Shown here: piece by piece, positions 1-8,888 of the stretch
How the letters are laid out: each line of letters opens with the position of its first letter
Numbering within the stretch: the stretch's first letter is position 1
Assembly: GCA_963791945.1 (NCBI GenBank)
Contig: CAWBUD010000002.1
Span: 930,001 to 994,000 of the forward strand
DNA length: 64,000 nucleotides
Direction: 5' to 3'
Source: PALSA-1003 sp963791945
GTDB taxonomy: Bacteria; Pseudomonadota; Gammaproteobacteria; Burkholderiales; Casimicrobiaceae
Notes under the pieces: generated by a model
Told to the model about the DNA's origin: nothing
The model's input: the letters and a program-made list of their open reading frames with translations, nothing else
Database searches by the model: none
Position numbers and translations under genes: made by a program

Positions 1-1
1 C

Positions 2-1684
2 GGCGCAGTAGCGCTGTTCGTCGAGCGCGCCCATGCGGTGGATTCCCGGTTTCGACTCGCCGCCGAGAATGTCGAGGTCGTGGTCGACATATGCCGACGA
101 TTGGACGGCATTCCGCTAGCCATTGAATTAGCCGCGGCGCGCGTCCCGATGCTCGGTGTGCACGGTCTGCACGCGCGGCTCGACCAGATGTTCAACGTAT
201 TGACCGGCGGCACGCGCATGAAGCTGCGTCGGCACCAGACGCTGCGGGCCGCACTCGAATGGAGCTATGGCCTGCTGTCCGCGGACGAGCAGACCGCATT
301 CCGCCGACTCGGCGTGTTCGCCGGCGGCTTCACCCTCGAGCTGGCACAGGAGATCGTCAAGGACGAACGCATCGATCAATGGCTTGTGCTGGACCTGCTG
401 GGTCATCTGATCGACAAGTCGCTGGTGATCGCCGATGGCGAGGCCGAGCCTGAGCTCCGCTATCGGCTGCTGGACACCACGCGTGCATTCGCGCTCGAGC
501 GGCTTGCCGTCGCAGGCGAGTCCGAAGCGATGCTGCGGTGTCATGCCCAAGTGATATGCGAGCTCATGGCGGCAATCGATGCGAATTTCTGGAATCTGTC
601 GGCCGCCGAACACTGTAAGCACAGCAGCGCAGTACATGAACTGGGCAACCTGCGCGCGGCGCTGGATTGGGTGTTAGCCTCCGAAGACGACCGCACCCTA
701 GCCTATGAACTGCTGGGAAGGTGCTGGCCCGTGTGGATGCTGAACGGCCTGACCGGCGAAGGCGTGCAGCGAATGCTGCAGCTATGGCCGCCGCCGCCAA
801 ACTTGCCAGCGAAAATCGAGGCGGACTTTTGCCTGGCCTTTGCTCGGCTCAACAAAGACGCCGGCCGCGAGGAACACTGGGAAGCCGCGCGTCGCGCAAC
901 TGCTCTGTATCGGAAGCTCGACGATGCGGACCGGCTCGGCCATGCCCTCTTGGTTGTCGCAACGATCGGTGCGCTGAGACACCAGATATCAGAGGCGGAG
1001 CACGCGCTGCGCGAGGCCGAGAAGCTCGTTACTGCTACCGCAGCTTTGCGTAAACAGGCGGCGCTCGCGGCAACGCAAGGGCAGTGTTACCTGCGGCGTG
1101 GCGCCGCTGAACTCGCGATCGCCGCATTCCGTCGCCAGGTCGAGCTGTATCGCTGCGCGGGCGACATGCTTGGCGAGAATGCCGCGATCGGCAACGTGGG
1201 TAGCGCTCAGCTCGACGCCGGCGACCTGGATTTAGCGATCGAATCGTTGCGCAAGTCGGTCGATGGCCTGCGTAGAATCAACGCGCCCTACGGAGTGGAA
1301 TTTCGTCTCGGCACGCTGGCGCTCGCTTTGGCCTGGCGCGGTGATGACGTCGACATTCTTCCGCTCGCGCGCGAGGCGTTCGACCACCACCGTCTGCTTG
1401 GTGTGACGTTCGCCCCTCTGATGGCTGCCGCGCTACAGCACGCCCGAGGCGACAATGCGCGACGTGCCGTCCTGCTCGCCGGCTACGCGTGCAACACGCC
1501 GTCATTGCGCGAGCCTCCGAGCCTGATTGCTCTGCCCATACGGCAACGGGTGCGCGATCGCGCGGCGGCCCAGCATCCTGCGGCAGCGGTCGAAACCTGG
1601 CTGCATGCCGGCGAACGTCTGACCGAAGAGCAGGCAGCTGCGATCGCGTTCGATGACGCTCCGCTAGAGGGGCTGCATGAATGA
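2..1684 (+). CDS. AfsR/NB-ARC-like ATPase regulator with TPR region (5' end outside window)
   Basis: The reading frame is open from base 2, so the gene begins left of the window; a GTG near base 38 is only an internal codon. The first visible residues (AVALFVERA..., then ICRRLDGIPLAIELAAARV around residues 30-50) are the conserved end of the NB-ARC/STAND ATPase module found in AfsR- and LuxR-like regulators. The next ~60 residues (LRAALEWSYGLLSADEQ, FRRLGVFAGGF) form the helical domain after it. The remaining ~350 residues are alanine/leucine-rich helical repeats of TPR type. The missing N-terminus probably carries a winged-helix or BTAD DNA-binding domain. Likely a cytoplasmic, ligand-gated transcription regulator; its target is unknown, though the Bug receptor starts 72 bp downstream. 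Confidence 0.8.
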   Translation, partial: GAVALFVERAHAVDSRFRLAAENVEVVVDICRRLDGIPLAIELAAARVPMLGVHGLHARLDQMFNVLTGGTRMKLRRHQTLRAALEWSYGLLSADEQTAFRRLGVFAGGFTLELAQEIVKDERIDQWLVLDLLGHLIDKSLVIADGEAEPELRYRLLDTTRAFALERLAVAGESEAMLRCHAQVICELMAAIDANFWNLSAAEHCKHSSAVHELGNLRAALDWVLASEDDRTLAYELLGRCWPVWMLNGLTGEGVQRMLQLWPPPPNLPAKIEADFCLAFARLNKDAGREEHWEAARRATALYRKLDDADRLGHALLVVATIGALRHQISEAEHALREAEKLVTATAALRKQAALAATQGQCYLRRGAAELAIAAFRRQVELYRCAGDMLGENAAIGNVGSAQLDAGDLDLAIESLRKSVDGLRRINAPYGVEFRLGTLALALAWRGDDVDILPLAREAFDHHRLLGVTFAPLMAAALQHARGDNARRAVLLAGYACNTPSLREPPSLIALPIRQRVRDRAAAQHPAAAVETWLHAGERLTEEQAAAIAFDDAPLEGLHE

Positions 1685-1756
1685 CGCGCACGGATCACCT
1701 CCGATGCCATCATGGAGTAGCATGCGGGAGTGCTCGCGCCGTGACAGAAGAGCTTT

Positions 1757-2749
1757 ATGCATCCGATCTCGACGAGGCTGAGTCGATGCTTTCATGCGGG
1801 CATTGCCGCTGTGCTTGTAGCCACGTCGGGCGGCGCGTTGCCGCAACCTTATCCCGCCAAGCCGATCTGGCTGATCGTGCCTTTCGCGCCGGGCAGCACG
1901 GCCGATATTGTGTCGCGCTATACCGCGCAGGAACTTTCCAAGGCGCTCGGCCAGCCGGTCGTCGTTGAAAACAAGCCAGGGGCGGGCGGCACCATCGGGA
2001 CGGCAGAGCTCGCACGTGCTGCGCCCGACGGCTACGCGATAGGCTTTGCGTCGCAAAGTACGCTCGTGTTCAACCAAGGCATCTACGCGACGCCGGGTTA
2101 CGACTCTGTAAAGGACTTCGCGCCGATCGCGCTGCTCGGGCGCGTGTCGAACGTGATGGTCGTGCATCCGAGCAGCGCGGCGTCCACGCCGGCCGACATC
2201 ATTGCGGTTGCAAAGTCCAAGCCAGGCACGGTGACATTCTCGTCGGGTGGTAGCGGTACCAGCCATCACTTGTCCGGTGTCTTATTTGCTCGCGCCACCG
2301 GTACCGATCTCGTACACGTGCCGTACAACAGCGCGCCACAGGGCGTCCTGGCGGTAATGAAGAATGAAGTGATGATGGGCTTTTTCAACATGCCGACGGT
2401 GATCGGTCCGATCAAGGACGGGAGGCTCAAGGCACTCGGCGTGACAAGCCTTACGCGGTCGTCGCTGTTGCCGGACGTGCCGACACTCGACGAGCAGGGT
2501 ATCAAGGGGTACGAGGTCGACGCGTGGGCCGGCTTCGTAGCGCCGGCTGGAACTCCGCTTGAGATACTCGACCGACTCAACGCAGAGCTGATCAAGATAT
2601 TCGCGAGTGCGGACGCACAGAAAAGGCTTGGATCCCAAGGATTCGATCTGTCGCCGCCCCTAACGTCAGCTGCGTTCAGCCAGCTTATCGCCGATGATCT
2701 GATGCGTTGGGTGCCGATCGTAAAGGCGTCCGGCGCGAAAGCGTATTGA
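1757..2749 (+). CDS. Bug family (TctC-type) periplasmic solute receptor
   Basis: A 330-residue protein with an N-terminal signal peptide (hydrophobic core about residues 13-28, cleavage before PYPAKP). It then shows the Bug hallmarks: YPAKPIWLIVPFAPGSTADI near the mature start, ENKPGAGGTIGT around residue 75, and a C-terminal WAGFVAPAGTP segment. Bug proteins bind organic acids in the periplasm and feed tripartite tricarboxylate transporters or act as sensors. They are greatly expanded in Burkholderiales. No TctA/TctB membrane genes are nearby, so it is an orphan receptor. The ATG at 1757 is preceded only by a weak purine stretch. The ligand cannot be predicted. Confidence 0.93.
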   Translation: MHPISTRLSRCFHAGIAAVLVATSGGALPQPYPAKPIWLIVPFAPGSTADIVSRYTAQELSKALGQPVVVENKPGAGGTIGTAELARAAPDGYAIGFASQSTLVFNQGIYATPGYDSVKDFAPIALLGRVSNVMVVHPSSAASTPADIIAVAKSKPGTVTFSSGGSGTSHHLSGVLFARATGTDLVHVPYNSAPQGVLAVMKNEVMMGFFNMPTVIGPIKDGRLKALGVTSLTRSSLLPDVPTLDEQGIKGYEVDAWAGFVAPAGTPLEILDRLNAELIKIFASADAQKRLGSQGFDLSPPLTSAAFSQLIADDLMRWVPIVKASGAKAY

Positions 2750-2975
2750 ACGTAGATACGGCATGGGAGCAGTATAGCGCGGCGCCCCCATCAACCTGCC
2801 GGCACAAAGCATGTCCTTGGTGTTCAGTTAAGGCGGGCTTTCGTGAAGCCTTTTCGGCCGAAATGAATGTCCGCAGTCGCGGCATTGCCGCCGTTGGCAG
2901 CGCGAAGCTCAACGGCAGCAAGGGGTCGAAAGCACCGCTGAGCGACTGCTTTCGGGGTCGCGGGTCAATGTCCGC

Positions 2976-3679
2976 AGTTGGCCTATTCTGTTGAAAAACC
3001 CCCTTGAAAATGAGCGCCTTGTGGCTATGCTTGAAGCCAAGGTGATCGAGGGAGAGGCAAGGATGATGGGACAACGGCCTGGCGGACAGAAGCAGCTGTT
3101 CTACTCCTTCAATCTCGACGATCACGTTCCGTCCGATCATTTGTTACGCGGAATTGATCAGTTTCTTGATCTAGGTGAATTGCACCAGCACCTCGCCCCG
3201 TTTTACAGCCATACCGGCCGTCCCTCGATTGATCCCCAGCTGCTGATTCGCATGCTGATCGTGGGTTACTGCTTCGGCATCCGGTCGGAGCGGCGGCTAT
3301 GCGAGGAGGTGCACCTGAACCTGGCGTATCGCTGGTTCTGCCGGCTGGGATTGGAAGACCAAGTGCCGGACCACTCGACGTTCTCGAAGAACCGGCATGG
3401 TCGTTTCCGTGACAGCGACACACTGCGTTTCGTGTTCGAGCAGGTCCTGGAGCGCTGTGTGCGGGAGGGGCTGGTGGGTGGTGAAGGGTTTGCCATCGAT
3501 GCCAGCCTAGTTAAGGCCGACGCCAACCGTCAACGCGGCGTGCCCGGTGCTGAGGCCGACTGGTCTGACGGGCAATCGATCAGCCGCCCGGTGCGTGAAT
3601 ATCTGGCGGCTCTGGATCAGGCAGAGGTGGAGACGAGCACGCCTAAGAATATCTCGCTGACCGATCCGGCGGCACGGTG
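2976..3679 (+). mobile_element. IS1182-like insertion sequence, 3'-truncated
   Basis: The left end resembles the usual terminus of this group (CTATTCTGTTGAAAAA just before base 3000), followed by the transposase start. Recognisable transposase sequence stops abruptly after ...LTDPAARW at about 3679, and unrelated sequence with its own gene begins. No right inverted repeat or target duplication is present, so the element was cut by a later deletion or recombination and is immobile. Confidence 0.7.
3063..3679 (+). pseudogene. IS1182 family transposase, N-terminal half only
   Basis: The ATG at 3063 follows a GGCAAGG-type ribosome site and gives MMGQRPGGQKQLFYSF. About 205 residues of family-like sequence follow. 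They include the DUF772 region (PSIDPQLLIRMLIVGYCFGI, LEDQVPDHSTFSKNRHGRF) and the first catalytic aspartate in FAIDASLVKADA. Full-length members are about 450-500 residues; here the DDE core is lost after residue ~205. The frame runs on by chance to 3803 through the start of the next gene. Inactive. Confidence 0.85.
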
Positions 3680-3693
3680 GTGGGAGGTTGCTC

Positions 3694-4695
3694 ATGCTCC
3701 TCACATCGATTCGCCTCGGGTTCTTGCTTACGACCCTCGTCGCTTCGCTTCACGTCGTCGCGGCACCGCGATTCTGGACTCTCGCCGATGTGCGGTTCAG
3801 TGATGGAACGGTCGCCGCCGGGTATTTAAGCTACGACGATACGATGCAGACGATCTCGAACTGGAATATACGCGTCGACTCGGGCTTTTTTTTCCCGGCC
3901 TTCTCCTACGTTCCCGGCAACTCCATGGTGAACGTCGTCCAACCTTCTGGCGGAGCGCCAAAGCTAGACTTCTCCGCCACAATGGGCGTGCCCGGACCGT
4001 ATTTCGGAGTGCGGCAACTGCAGATCACTCCGGTTGTAGCGCTCGACGGCAGTAACGCTACGGTATCGCTCGATACCTCGGCATCAAGAGAAGATTTCCC
4101 TTCCTTGCAACCGCCGCGTGGCCGCTCGATCACCGCCGGCTCGCTGACGCTGACGTCGGTGCCACCGCCGGTCGTCATCGTTCAAGTTGACGAGTTCTAC
4201 AACCCGGTGTTGCGGCACTATTTCATCACAGCCGACGACGCGGAAAAACAGTTCCTCGACGCCGGCGCCCATCCCGGTTGGGAGCGCACCGGGGAGTCAT
4301 TCAAAGCGTACGCCCGAGGGAGCAGTACCGGTGGTTCCATCAACCCCGTGTGCCGCTACTACAGCCCCCCCATTATCGAAGTTGACGTTGGATATGTTAA
4401 TGGCGCCGATTCCCACTTCTTCTCGGCCGACGCAGGTGAGTGCCTGAGCGTGTTTATGAAATGGGAGGTGTTCTGGCTTTTGGAAAGCGACAACGCGTTC
4501 CAGATCAACGTGCCCGACAAGGAGACGGGCGCCTGCCCCGTCGGAACGATTCCGGTGTACCGTCTGTGGAACCAGCGGACGGATTCCAATCATCGCTACA
4601 CGACAAGTGCAGCGACCAAGGCGAAAATGATCGCTGCGGGCTATGCCGCGGAAGGCTACGGTGCGGACGGTGTCGTAATGTGCGCGGTGCAGTAG
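3694..4695 (+). CDS. secreted protein with C-terminal DUF5648 domain
   Basis: The ATG at 3694 is chosen because GGGAGG lies 6 bp upstream (3682-3687); a TTG two codons earlier is less likely. The 333-residue product begins with a hydrophobic signal sequence (LTSIRLGFLLTTLVASLHVVAA). The middle third is beta-rich with no family I recognise. From about residue 165 it shows the DUF5648 pattern: VDEFYNPVLRHYFITADDAE, CRYYSP, HFFSADAGEC, IPVYRLWNQRTDSNHRYTT. DUF5648 is an aromatic-rich, probably surface or extracellular domain of unknown function. The ribosome site lies right at the truncation edge of the IS remnant, so the native promoter may be gone. Confidence 0.8.
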   Translation: MLLTSIRLGFLLTTLVASLHVVAAPRFWTLADVRFSDGTVAAGYLSYDDTMQTISNWNIRVDSGFFFPAFSYVPGNSMVNVVQPSGGAPKLDFSATMGVPGPYFGVRQLQITPVVALDGSNATVSLDTSASREDFPSLQPPRGRSITAGSLTLTSVPPPVVIVQVDEFYNPVLRHYFITADDAEKQFLDAGAHPGWERTGESFKAYARGSSTGGSINPVCRYYSPPIIEVDVGYVNGADSHFFSADAGECLSVFMKWEVFWLLESDNAFQINVPDKETGACPVGTIPVYRLWNQRTDSNHRYTTSAATKAKMIAAGYAAEGYGADGVVMCAVQ

Positions 4696-4997
4696 CCGGA
4701 GCTCGGCGGACGGCACGAAAACCGCGCGGTCCTTACTTTGTACGGAGTTCAAGCTGGTTATCAACTCCGAGGCCGCGAGGGCGCTCGGCACTGGACAACG
4801 CAATGACTGCTGCTACGCGCGCGTGATGCGATTCAGCAACGGTGTCGAACGGCTACTCTTGGCCGAACTGAGACGGAGCCACTCAACGAGAGCGGACGTT
4901 CCGGCTTGTGTCCGCTTCGGAGCGCGGCATCAGGCTGGTGTCGACCCGAAGCGGACGTAGGCGCAGTTGCGACCCCTGGGCACTCTTACTCTAGGGC
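4696..4997. other. intergenic stretch without a supported gene
   Basis: About 300 bases between two convergent genes. The only structure seen is an 11-bp inverted repeat, GTCCGCTTCGG at 4910-4920 and its complement at 4946-4956. A related AGCGGACGTTCCGG lies at 4891. No T-tract follows, so a terminator role is doubtful. Open frames here have no protein-like composition. Confidence 0.6.
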
Positions 4998-5834
4998 CTA
5001 TTGGGAAGGTACATTTGCGTACCACACCTGTGTAATGGCATCGCTAAAACCTATCTCGATCAGCTTGGCGAAGGCACGATTGTCCTCAAGCCATCGCGTT
5101 AATGTGCTGGAATGTATCGGCTCGGAAAAAAACACGTCTTGCCGTATGTGGCCGGACATCAGCTGTCGATCGCCATCTACGCCAATGAATCGATATTGCA
5201 ATGCAACGGCCGAACGCATTTCGCAATCCTTCCCGGCATAGTCGAAGTCGAAGTTGATGCTCAGCTGCTCCAGCTCCAAGAGTGTTCCGACGTTTAGGGC
5301 CTTGGCTTGATGTAAAGCTGCCTCATGGGACGGTTCGGCGCCACTGTCAGCGTCGTGTACTGCTATGACTTTGAGATCTGCGTAAGAACTGAGATGGCCC
5401 AGAAAGTCCTCGAGGACTGTTTTCTTCGAAACATCCTGATTAACGATTTTGACGATTTCACCGGACAGGTCGGGGTTAGCCTCGTAATATGACGTTACGC
5501 AGGCGGCTCTGTCGGCCTCCGCCCCTACAGCTCCGGGAACGTGGAACACTGCGTCAGGTCGCCCTGCGAATAGTCCCAGAAAGCTAACCACTGCGCCCAA
5601 AGCTGCCGTCGCCCCAACGCGCGCCGCGCCGCTGTCGGGCGTCGCAACCGTCACTGCTGGACCGGTGCCCACGAGAGCCGCTCCGAAGGGCCGACTGCGG
5701 TCGAAATTCACCGGTCCCTTGGTCGCGCAAGCGCAGAGAAGGATGACCGCTGCGGCGCCGCAGCAGCTGGTCCGCATGACCGAAGAAGCAGATCTGGCCG
5801 GACCGAGGGCAACGACGACAAGTGGCTCGCGCAC
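4998..5834 (-). CDS. probable lipoprotein of unknown function
   Basis: A 278-residue protein. The GTG at 5834 is chosen because AAAGGGGAG sits 5 bp upstream; an internal ATG at 5777 lacks such a site. Residues 21-36 (RTSCCGAAAVILLCAC) form a short hydrophobic segment ending in a lipobox-like LCAC, so lipidation at Cys36 is likely. The mature part has a glycine/alanine-rich hydrophobic stretch (about 72-90) and then a soluble domain. The soluble part contains an HDADSG segment and resembles proteins that bind to or line the periplasm. I do not recognise a family. It is monocistronic as far as can be seen. Confidence 0.7.
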   Translation of the reverse strand: MREPLVVVALGPARSASSVMRTSCCGAAAVILLCACATKGPVNFDRSRPFGAALVGTGPAVTVATPDSGAARVGATAALGAVVSFLGLFAGRPDAVFHVPGAVGAEADRAACVTSYYEANPDLSGEIVKIVNQDVSKKTVLEDFLGHLSSYADLKVIAVHDADSGAEPSHEAALHQAKALNVGTLLELEQLSINFDFDYAGKDCEMRSAVALQYRFIGVDGDRQLMSGHIRQDVFFSEPIHSSTLTRWLEDNRAFAKLIEIGFSDAITQVWYANVPSQ

Positions 5835-6102
5835 GGCAACTCCCCTTTGGCGTTATTGGGGCGACGGTTCCCTCGCCGGGGAGCCGGCCGGGAATCGTAT
5901 TCCCGCAAACGCCCGACGCCAAGTACGCCGCTATGCCGTCGGTCAGTGCGAGCCGGGGACGCTCAGAGATTCGCGCAACGACGGCTGCTAACGAGCCACA
6001 AGCGGACGTCAACCATCCGCTCGTGCAGGCAGCTCGGTCCGGTTGTCGTTCAGGCCGCTAGACGGAATCCGTGCTTCACGCCTCGTATCGTCGACGCCAA
6101 TC

Positions 6103-6291
6103 CTAGGAAGTGTTGCCATGCTCGTGCCACCTGCGAAATTCTTGAAGCAGGAATTCTTCGTCTGCCGGGGAGACGTCAAAGCGCTCGCAGGCCTGTTCGA
6201 TAAGTAGCGGTGTCCAACCGTCCTGTTCAGCCAGCCATGCGAGGGCGCGGCGAAGCGCCTCTCCTTTGGGTACGATGGGCGGAATGGGCAT
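6103..6291 (-). CDS. small conserved hypothetical protein (62 aa)
   Basis: The short frame starts MPIPPIVPKGEALRRALAWL and ends HEHGNTS. It is acidic and helical, with no membrane segment or cysteine. The composition and the LLIEQACERFDVSPADEEFL pattern look like a genuine conserved small protein, and I recall similar 60-70-residue proteins in proteobacteria without a known role. It lies 18 bp downstream of the VOC-domain gene on the same strand, so the two may be co-transcribed. An overlapping 95-codon frame (6009-6296) is a shadow. Confidence 0.65.
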   Translation of the reverse strand: MPIPPIVPKGEALRRALAWLAEQDGWTPLLIEQACERFDVSPADEEFLLQEFRRWHEHGNTS

Positions 6292-6309
6292 GACACGGCG
6301 CCGGTGAAA

Positions 6310-6705
6310 TCAGTCTAGCCATTTCCGTAATTCGATGGGGTTACCGTCGGGATCGCGGATCTCTGCACGCGAGTAAGTCGGACGTTTGACTGGCCCCCAT
6401 GTAGCTTCAACGCCCTTTGACTTGAGAAAATCCAGTGCATGGTCCATATCCTCCACCTCCAGAGCTATCATTCGATAGCCGAGATGCTCGTTGGATTGCG
6501 CTGGTACGGGCTGGACCTCCGGGTAAGTCATCAACTCGACAGTGGTCCCGCCAAGGTCTAGGTAGACGAGATCGAGCGGACCCGAGGGCGTAGAAGGGAT
6601 CCGGTCACGCCGCCGCAGTGCAAAGCCGAGAACATCGGTATAGAACCGCACCATACGGTTGGGGTTCGCGGTGACTAGTTCGACATGGTCGATGCGCTTA
6701 AACAT
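6310..6705 (-). CDS. VOC (glyoxalase/bleomycin resistance) family protein
   Basis: 131 residues, the usual size of a single VOC unit with two beta-alpha-beta3 modules. The first module begins IDHVELVTANPNRMVRFYTDVLGF. The second contains GYRMIALEVEDMDHALDFL and ends with the typical EIRDPDGNPIELRKW. Potential metal ligands are His7, Glu57 (TTVELMTY) and Glu near the C-terminus. The substrate cannot be predicted. A GGTTCTTG-type purine tract precedes the ATG at 6705. It is divergent from the decayed nitronate monooxygenase gene. Confidence 0.9.
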   Translation of the reverse strand: MFKRIDHVELVTANPNRMVRFYTDVLGFALRRRDRIPSTPSGPLDLVYLDLGGTTVELMTYPEVQPVPAQSNEHLGYRMIALEVEDMDHALDFLKSKGVEATWGPVKRPTYSRAEIRDPDGNPIELRKWLD

Positions 6706-6813
6706 TTCAAGAACCTCCCCAGCCTGTGAATCTATAGTTTCTTCCGTTCACGGCTTGTTTGTAAGGCTTTAGGCTCGAAAAACCGCTTCCGCCCGACACG
6801 ACGATAACGATCC

Positions 6814-7378
6814 CATGTCACTGCTCTCCACACGACTGACTCGTAAGCTGAATCTTCCGCATCCGATCGTCTCGGCGCCGATGGCCTTCGCTGGCTGCGG
6901 CAGTGAGCCGCGCGGGTGGTCTCGGCCTGATTGGCGGGGGGTATGGCGACGCGGCCTGGCTCGAGGAACAGTTCAACGCTGCCGGTGACGCCCGGGTCGG
7001 CGTCGGTTTCATCACCTGGTCGCTACGCAAGTCGCCCTCGCTACTTATGGATGTGCTGAAGCACCGGCCAACGGCGGTGATGCTGGCTTTATCGCTCGCC
7101 AGATTCCCTGGCCAAGCGGCTTCACCGCGCGAATCCGGCGCAACGCCTTTACGAACTGTTGGCACGGGCGGGAAGATGAACTCGAGCGGAACGTTGCGAC
7201 TGAGGGTCCGCGCTATCGTCAGGCGTTCGCGGAGGTGGATCCCGAAACCACGGGCGTGTGGTTTGGAGAGGCGGCAGGACTCATCGATGAAATCGAACCG
7301 GCGGGAGAGATTGTCGAGAAAATGACGAGCGGGGCTGCGCGCTGGCTCGAAGAACACGGAGGTGCAACACTCGTTTAG
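6814..7378 (+). pseudogene. nitronate monooxygenase remnant (frameshifted, internally deleted)
   Basis: The ATG at 6814 starts LLSTRLTRKLNLPHPIVSAP, the classic N-terminus of flavin-dependent nitronate monooxygenases. A frameshift near 6900 moves the match to another frame (SRAGGLGLIGGGYGDAAWLE). Most of the TIM-barrel middle is then missing after ~7090. The C-terminal part reappears in a third frame, with VWFGEAAGLIDEIEPAGEIV, ending at the TAG at 7376. The intact family is ~310-330 residues; fewer than 190 codons remain in three frames. Non-functional. Confidence 0.8.
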
Positions 7379-7554
7379 CCGCGCCGAATCGTCCTTGGTA
7401 GTGGGCGGCTTGGTGACTTAGCGAGCGGTCGCCCAGTGGGTCCGCTTCCTACGCAGAAGAACTTCTGCTCCGGGTCGCTCTGCGACCGTCGCTGACCGGC
7501 CAGGAGCGGACCTTCGAGCACCGCGGCAAAACTTGCGGGAAGCCGACTTTGTAA

Positions 7555-7797
7555 CTACTGAATCACCTCACTCGCGCGCAACAGAAGGTCGCGAGGAATC
7601 GTCAGCCCAAGCACCTTGGCGGTCTTGAGATTAATTACGAGGTAATACCTAGTGGGTTGTTCGACCGGCAGCTCGCCAGGCTTGGCCCCCTAGGAATCTT
7701 ATCGACGTAGACCGCCGTCCGACGGAACATGTCGTCCTGACTTGGCCCGTACGACATCAGTCCGCCTCCGCGAACGGAATGCCGCCTGTCCGGAAAT
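7555..7797 (-). pseudogene. C-terminal remnant of an ABC transporter substrate-binding protein
   Basis: Read on the minus strand, the segment gives FRTGGIPFAE, GGLMSYGPSQDDMFRRTAVY, then PGELPVEQPTRYYLVINLKT and AKVLGLTIPRDLLLRASEVI before TAG at 7555-7557. This is the standard C-terminus of the PF04392-type ABC substrate-binding proteins. Frame changes at about 7690 and 7766 break it, and the rest of the gene (~230 residues) is absent. The upstream edge abuts the promoter-like motif of the ECF sigma gene, so a rearrangement joined the two. Confidence 0.75.
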
Positions 7798-7806
7798 GAA
7801 ACAAAC

Positions 7807-7831
7807 GAAACAAGAACCGCATCCCGACGAA
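7807..7831 (+). promoter_or_regulatory. putative ECF-type promoter, GAAAC-N16-CGAA
   Basis: GAAAC at 7807-7811 and CGAA at 7828-7831 are separated by 16 bases. They resemble the ECF sigma pattern of an AAC-containing -35 and a CGAA -10. The motif lies in a larger repeated sequence, GAAACAAACGAAACA at 7798, which recurs at 13884 and with one change at 11880. It sits 118 bp before the sigma gene start, which would allow autoregulation. The assignment is inferred from the repeat. Confidence 0.5.
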
Positions 7832-7949
7832 ATTCTGCCGCAGCACATTCGCGATAGCTTGTTACCGCATCCGAAAGCGAGCGATATGGACTGACTGGGC
7901 GCGCTGGTCGTTGAGCGCGATTTGTTCACCGCAGTAACGTTTCTCGATA

Positions 7950-8489
7950 ATGCTTAGCGCCGCAACCAACGTGGCTGACGCGCTGCCGAGCGCTGAGCTT
8001 CATGCAGCGCTTCCGCGGTTGCGTCGCTATGCCCGCGTTCTTACTCGTGATGTGCACCGCGCTGACGACCTGGTGCAAGACACACTCGCGCGAGCTTGGG
8101 AAAAGCGGCAGTTATGGCGTGCCGGTAGCGACTTGCGTGCTTGGTTGTTCACGATCATGCACAACATGCATCTGAATCAGTTCGCGACCCGGCAGCGCGA
8201 TAATGCGTTAGTGTCGCTTGATGATGACGAGGCAGCGAGCGGTGGCGGAATCTCCATTCGCGCCACACAATTCGACCACGTCGCTACAGCCGAGGTGTTG
8301 GCGCAGATCACTGCTCTGCCCATCGGCCAGCGGGAGGTGCTCGTGCTGGCGGCAATCGAAGGACTAAGCTACGAAGAGATAGCGCGGGTGTTGGGTATAC
8401 CCGTGGGGACCGTGATGTCGCGACTTTCTCGAGCACGGGAGAAGCTACGCCGCAGTGCCGTGACGGGAGATGCTGCGGGTGCTCGCTGA
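7950..8489 (+). CDS. RNA polymerase ECF sigma factor
   Basis: 179 residues, with a sigma-70 region 2 (LPRLRRYARVLTRDVHRADD, LVQDTLARAWEKRQLW, DLRAWLFTIMHN) and a region 4 helix-turn-helix (ALPIGQREVLVLAAIEGLSY, EEIARVLGIPVGTVMSRLSR). The linker is short, as in ECF factors. No anti-sigma gene is directly adjacent; the nearest (9452) belongs to the second sigma. The family recruits core polymerase to stress promoters, often including its own. The GAAAC-N16-CGAA motif 118 bp upstream, repeated near the ABM and DUF3455 genes, suggests this factor as the regulator of the module. This link is inferred. Confidence 0.93.
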   Translation: MLSAATNVADALPSAELHAALPRLRRYARVLTRDVHRADDLVQDTLARAWEKRQLWRAGSDLRAWLFTIMHNMHLNQFATRQRDNALVSLDDDEAASGGGISIRATQFDHVATAEVLAQITALPIGQREVLVLAAIEGLSYEEIARVLGIPVGTVMSRLSRAREKLRRSAVTGDAAGAR

Positions 8490-8888
8490 CATGGCGCTCC
8501 GCGATATATCTTTCAGGATCGCCATATGACCGGAGTGGGCAGGGACTTGCTGGCTGAAGGCGACGGTGCGCAGTCCAGCTGCGGTTGTGGCGGTTTAGCA
8601 ATAAGTCCGCCACACGCGCTCTCACCGATACGCGCTAAGTCGGATCTCCCTCAACCGAGAGGAGATCGCGATGGAAGCCAAGCATGTTGCTCAACGGCTC
8701 AAACCGTGGAACGAGGGCATCTCGTTGGCAACGTCATTGAGCTGGCGGCGGCCGATCAACCAGTACCATCGACTCCAGCGCATGGGCGTGACGCCGGCGG
8801 GCAGCGTCCGGCCAAAGCGAGGCCGCCCCAGGCCACGAAAGAATGGGCCGGTCCTACGGTTCGAGACCCGGGCCGGCTGTCCCGCACT
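8490..8888 (+). other. interval between two sigma genes; one weak small ORF
   Basis: About 400 bases with no family I recognise. An ATG at 8671 follows a strong AGAGGAG site and would give a basic peptide beginning MEAKHVAQRLKPWNEG. Its frame then runs antiphase through the start of the sigma gene, and its arginine/proline-rich tail looks like a shadow. The first ~55 codons may be a small gene or the head of a lost one. No promoter motif of the GAAAC-N16-CGAA kind is seen here. Confidence 0.3.
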
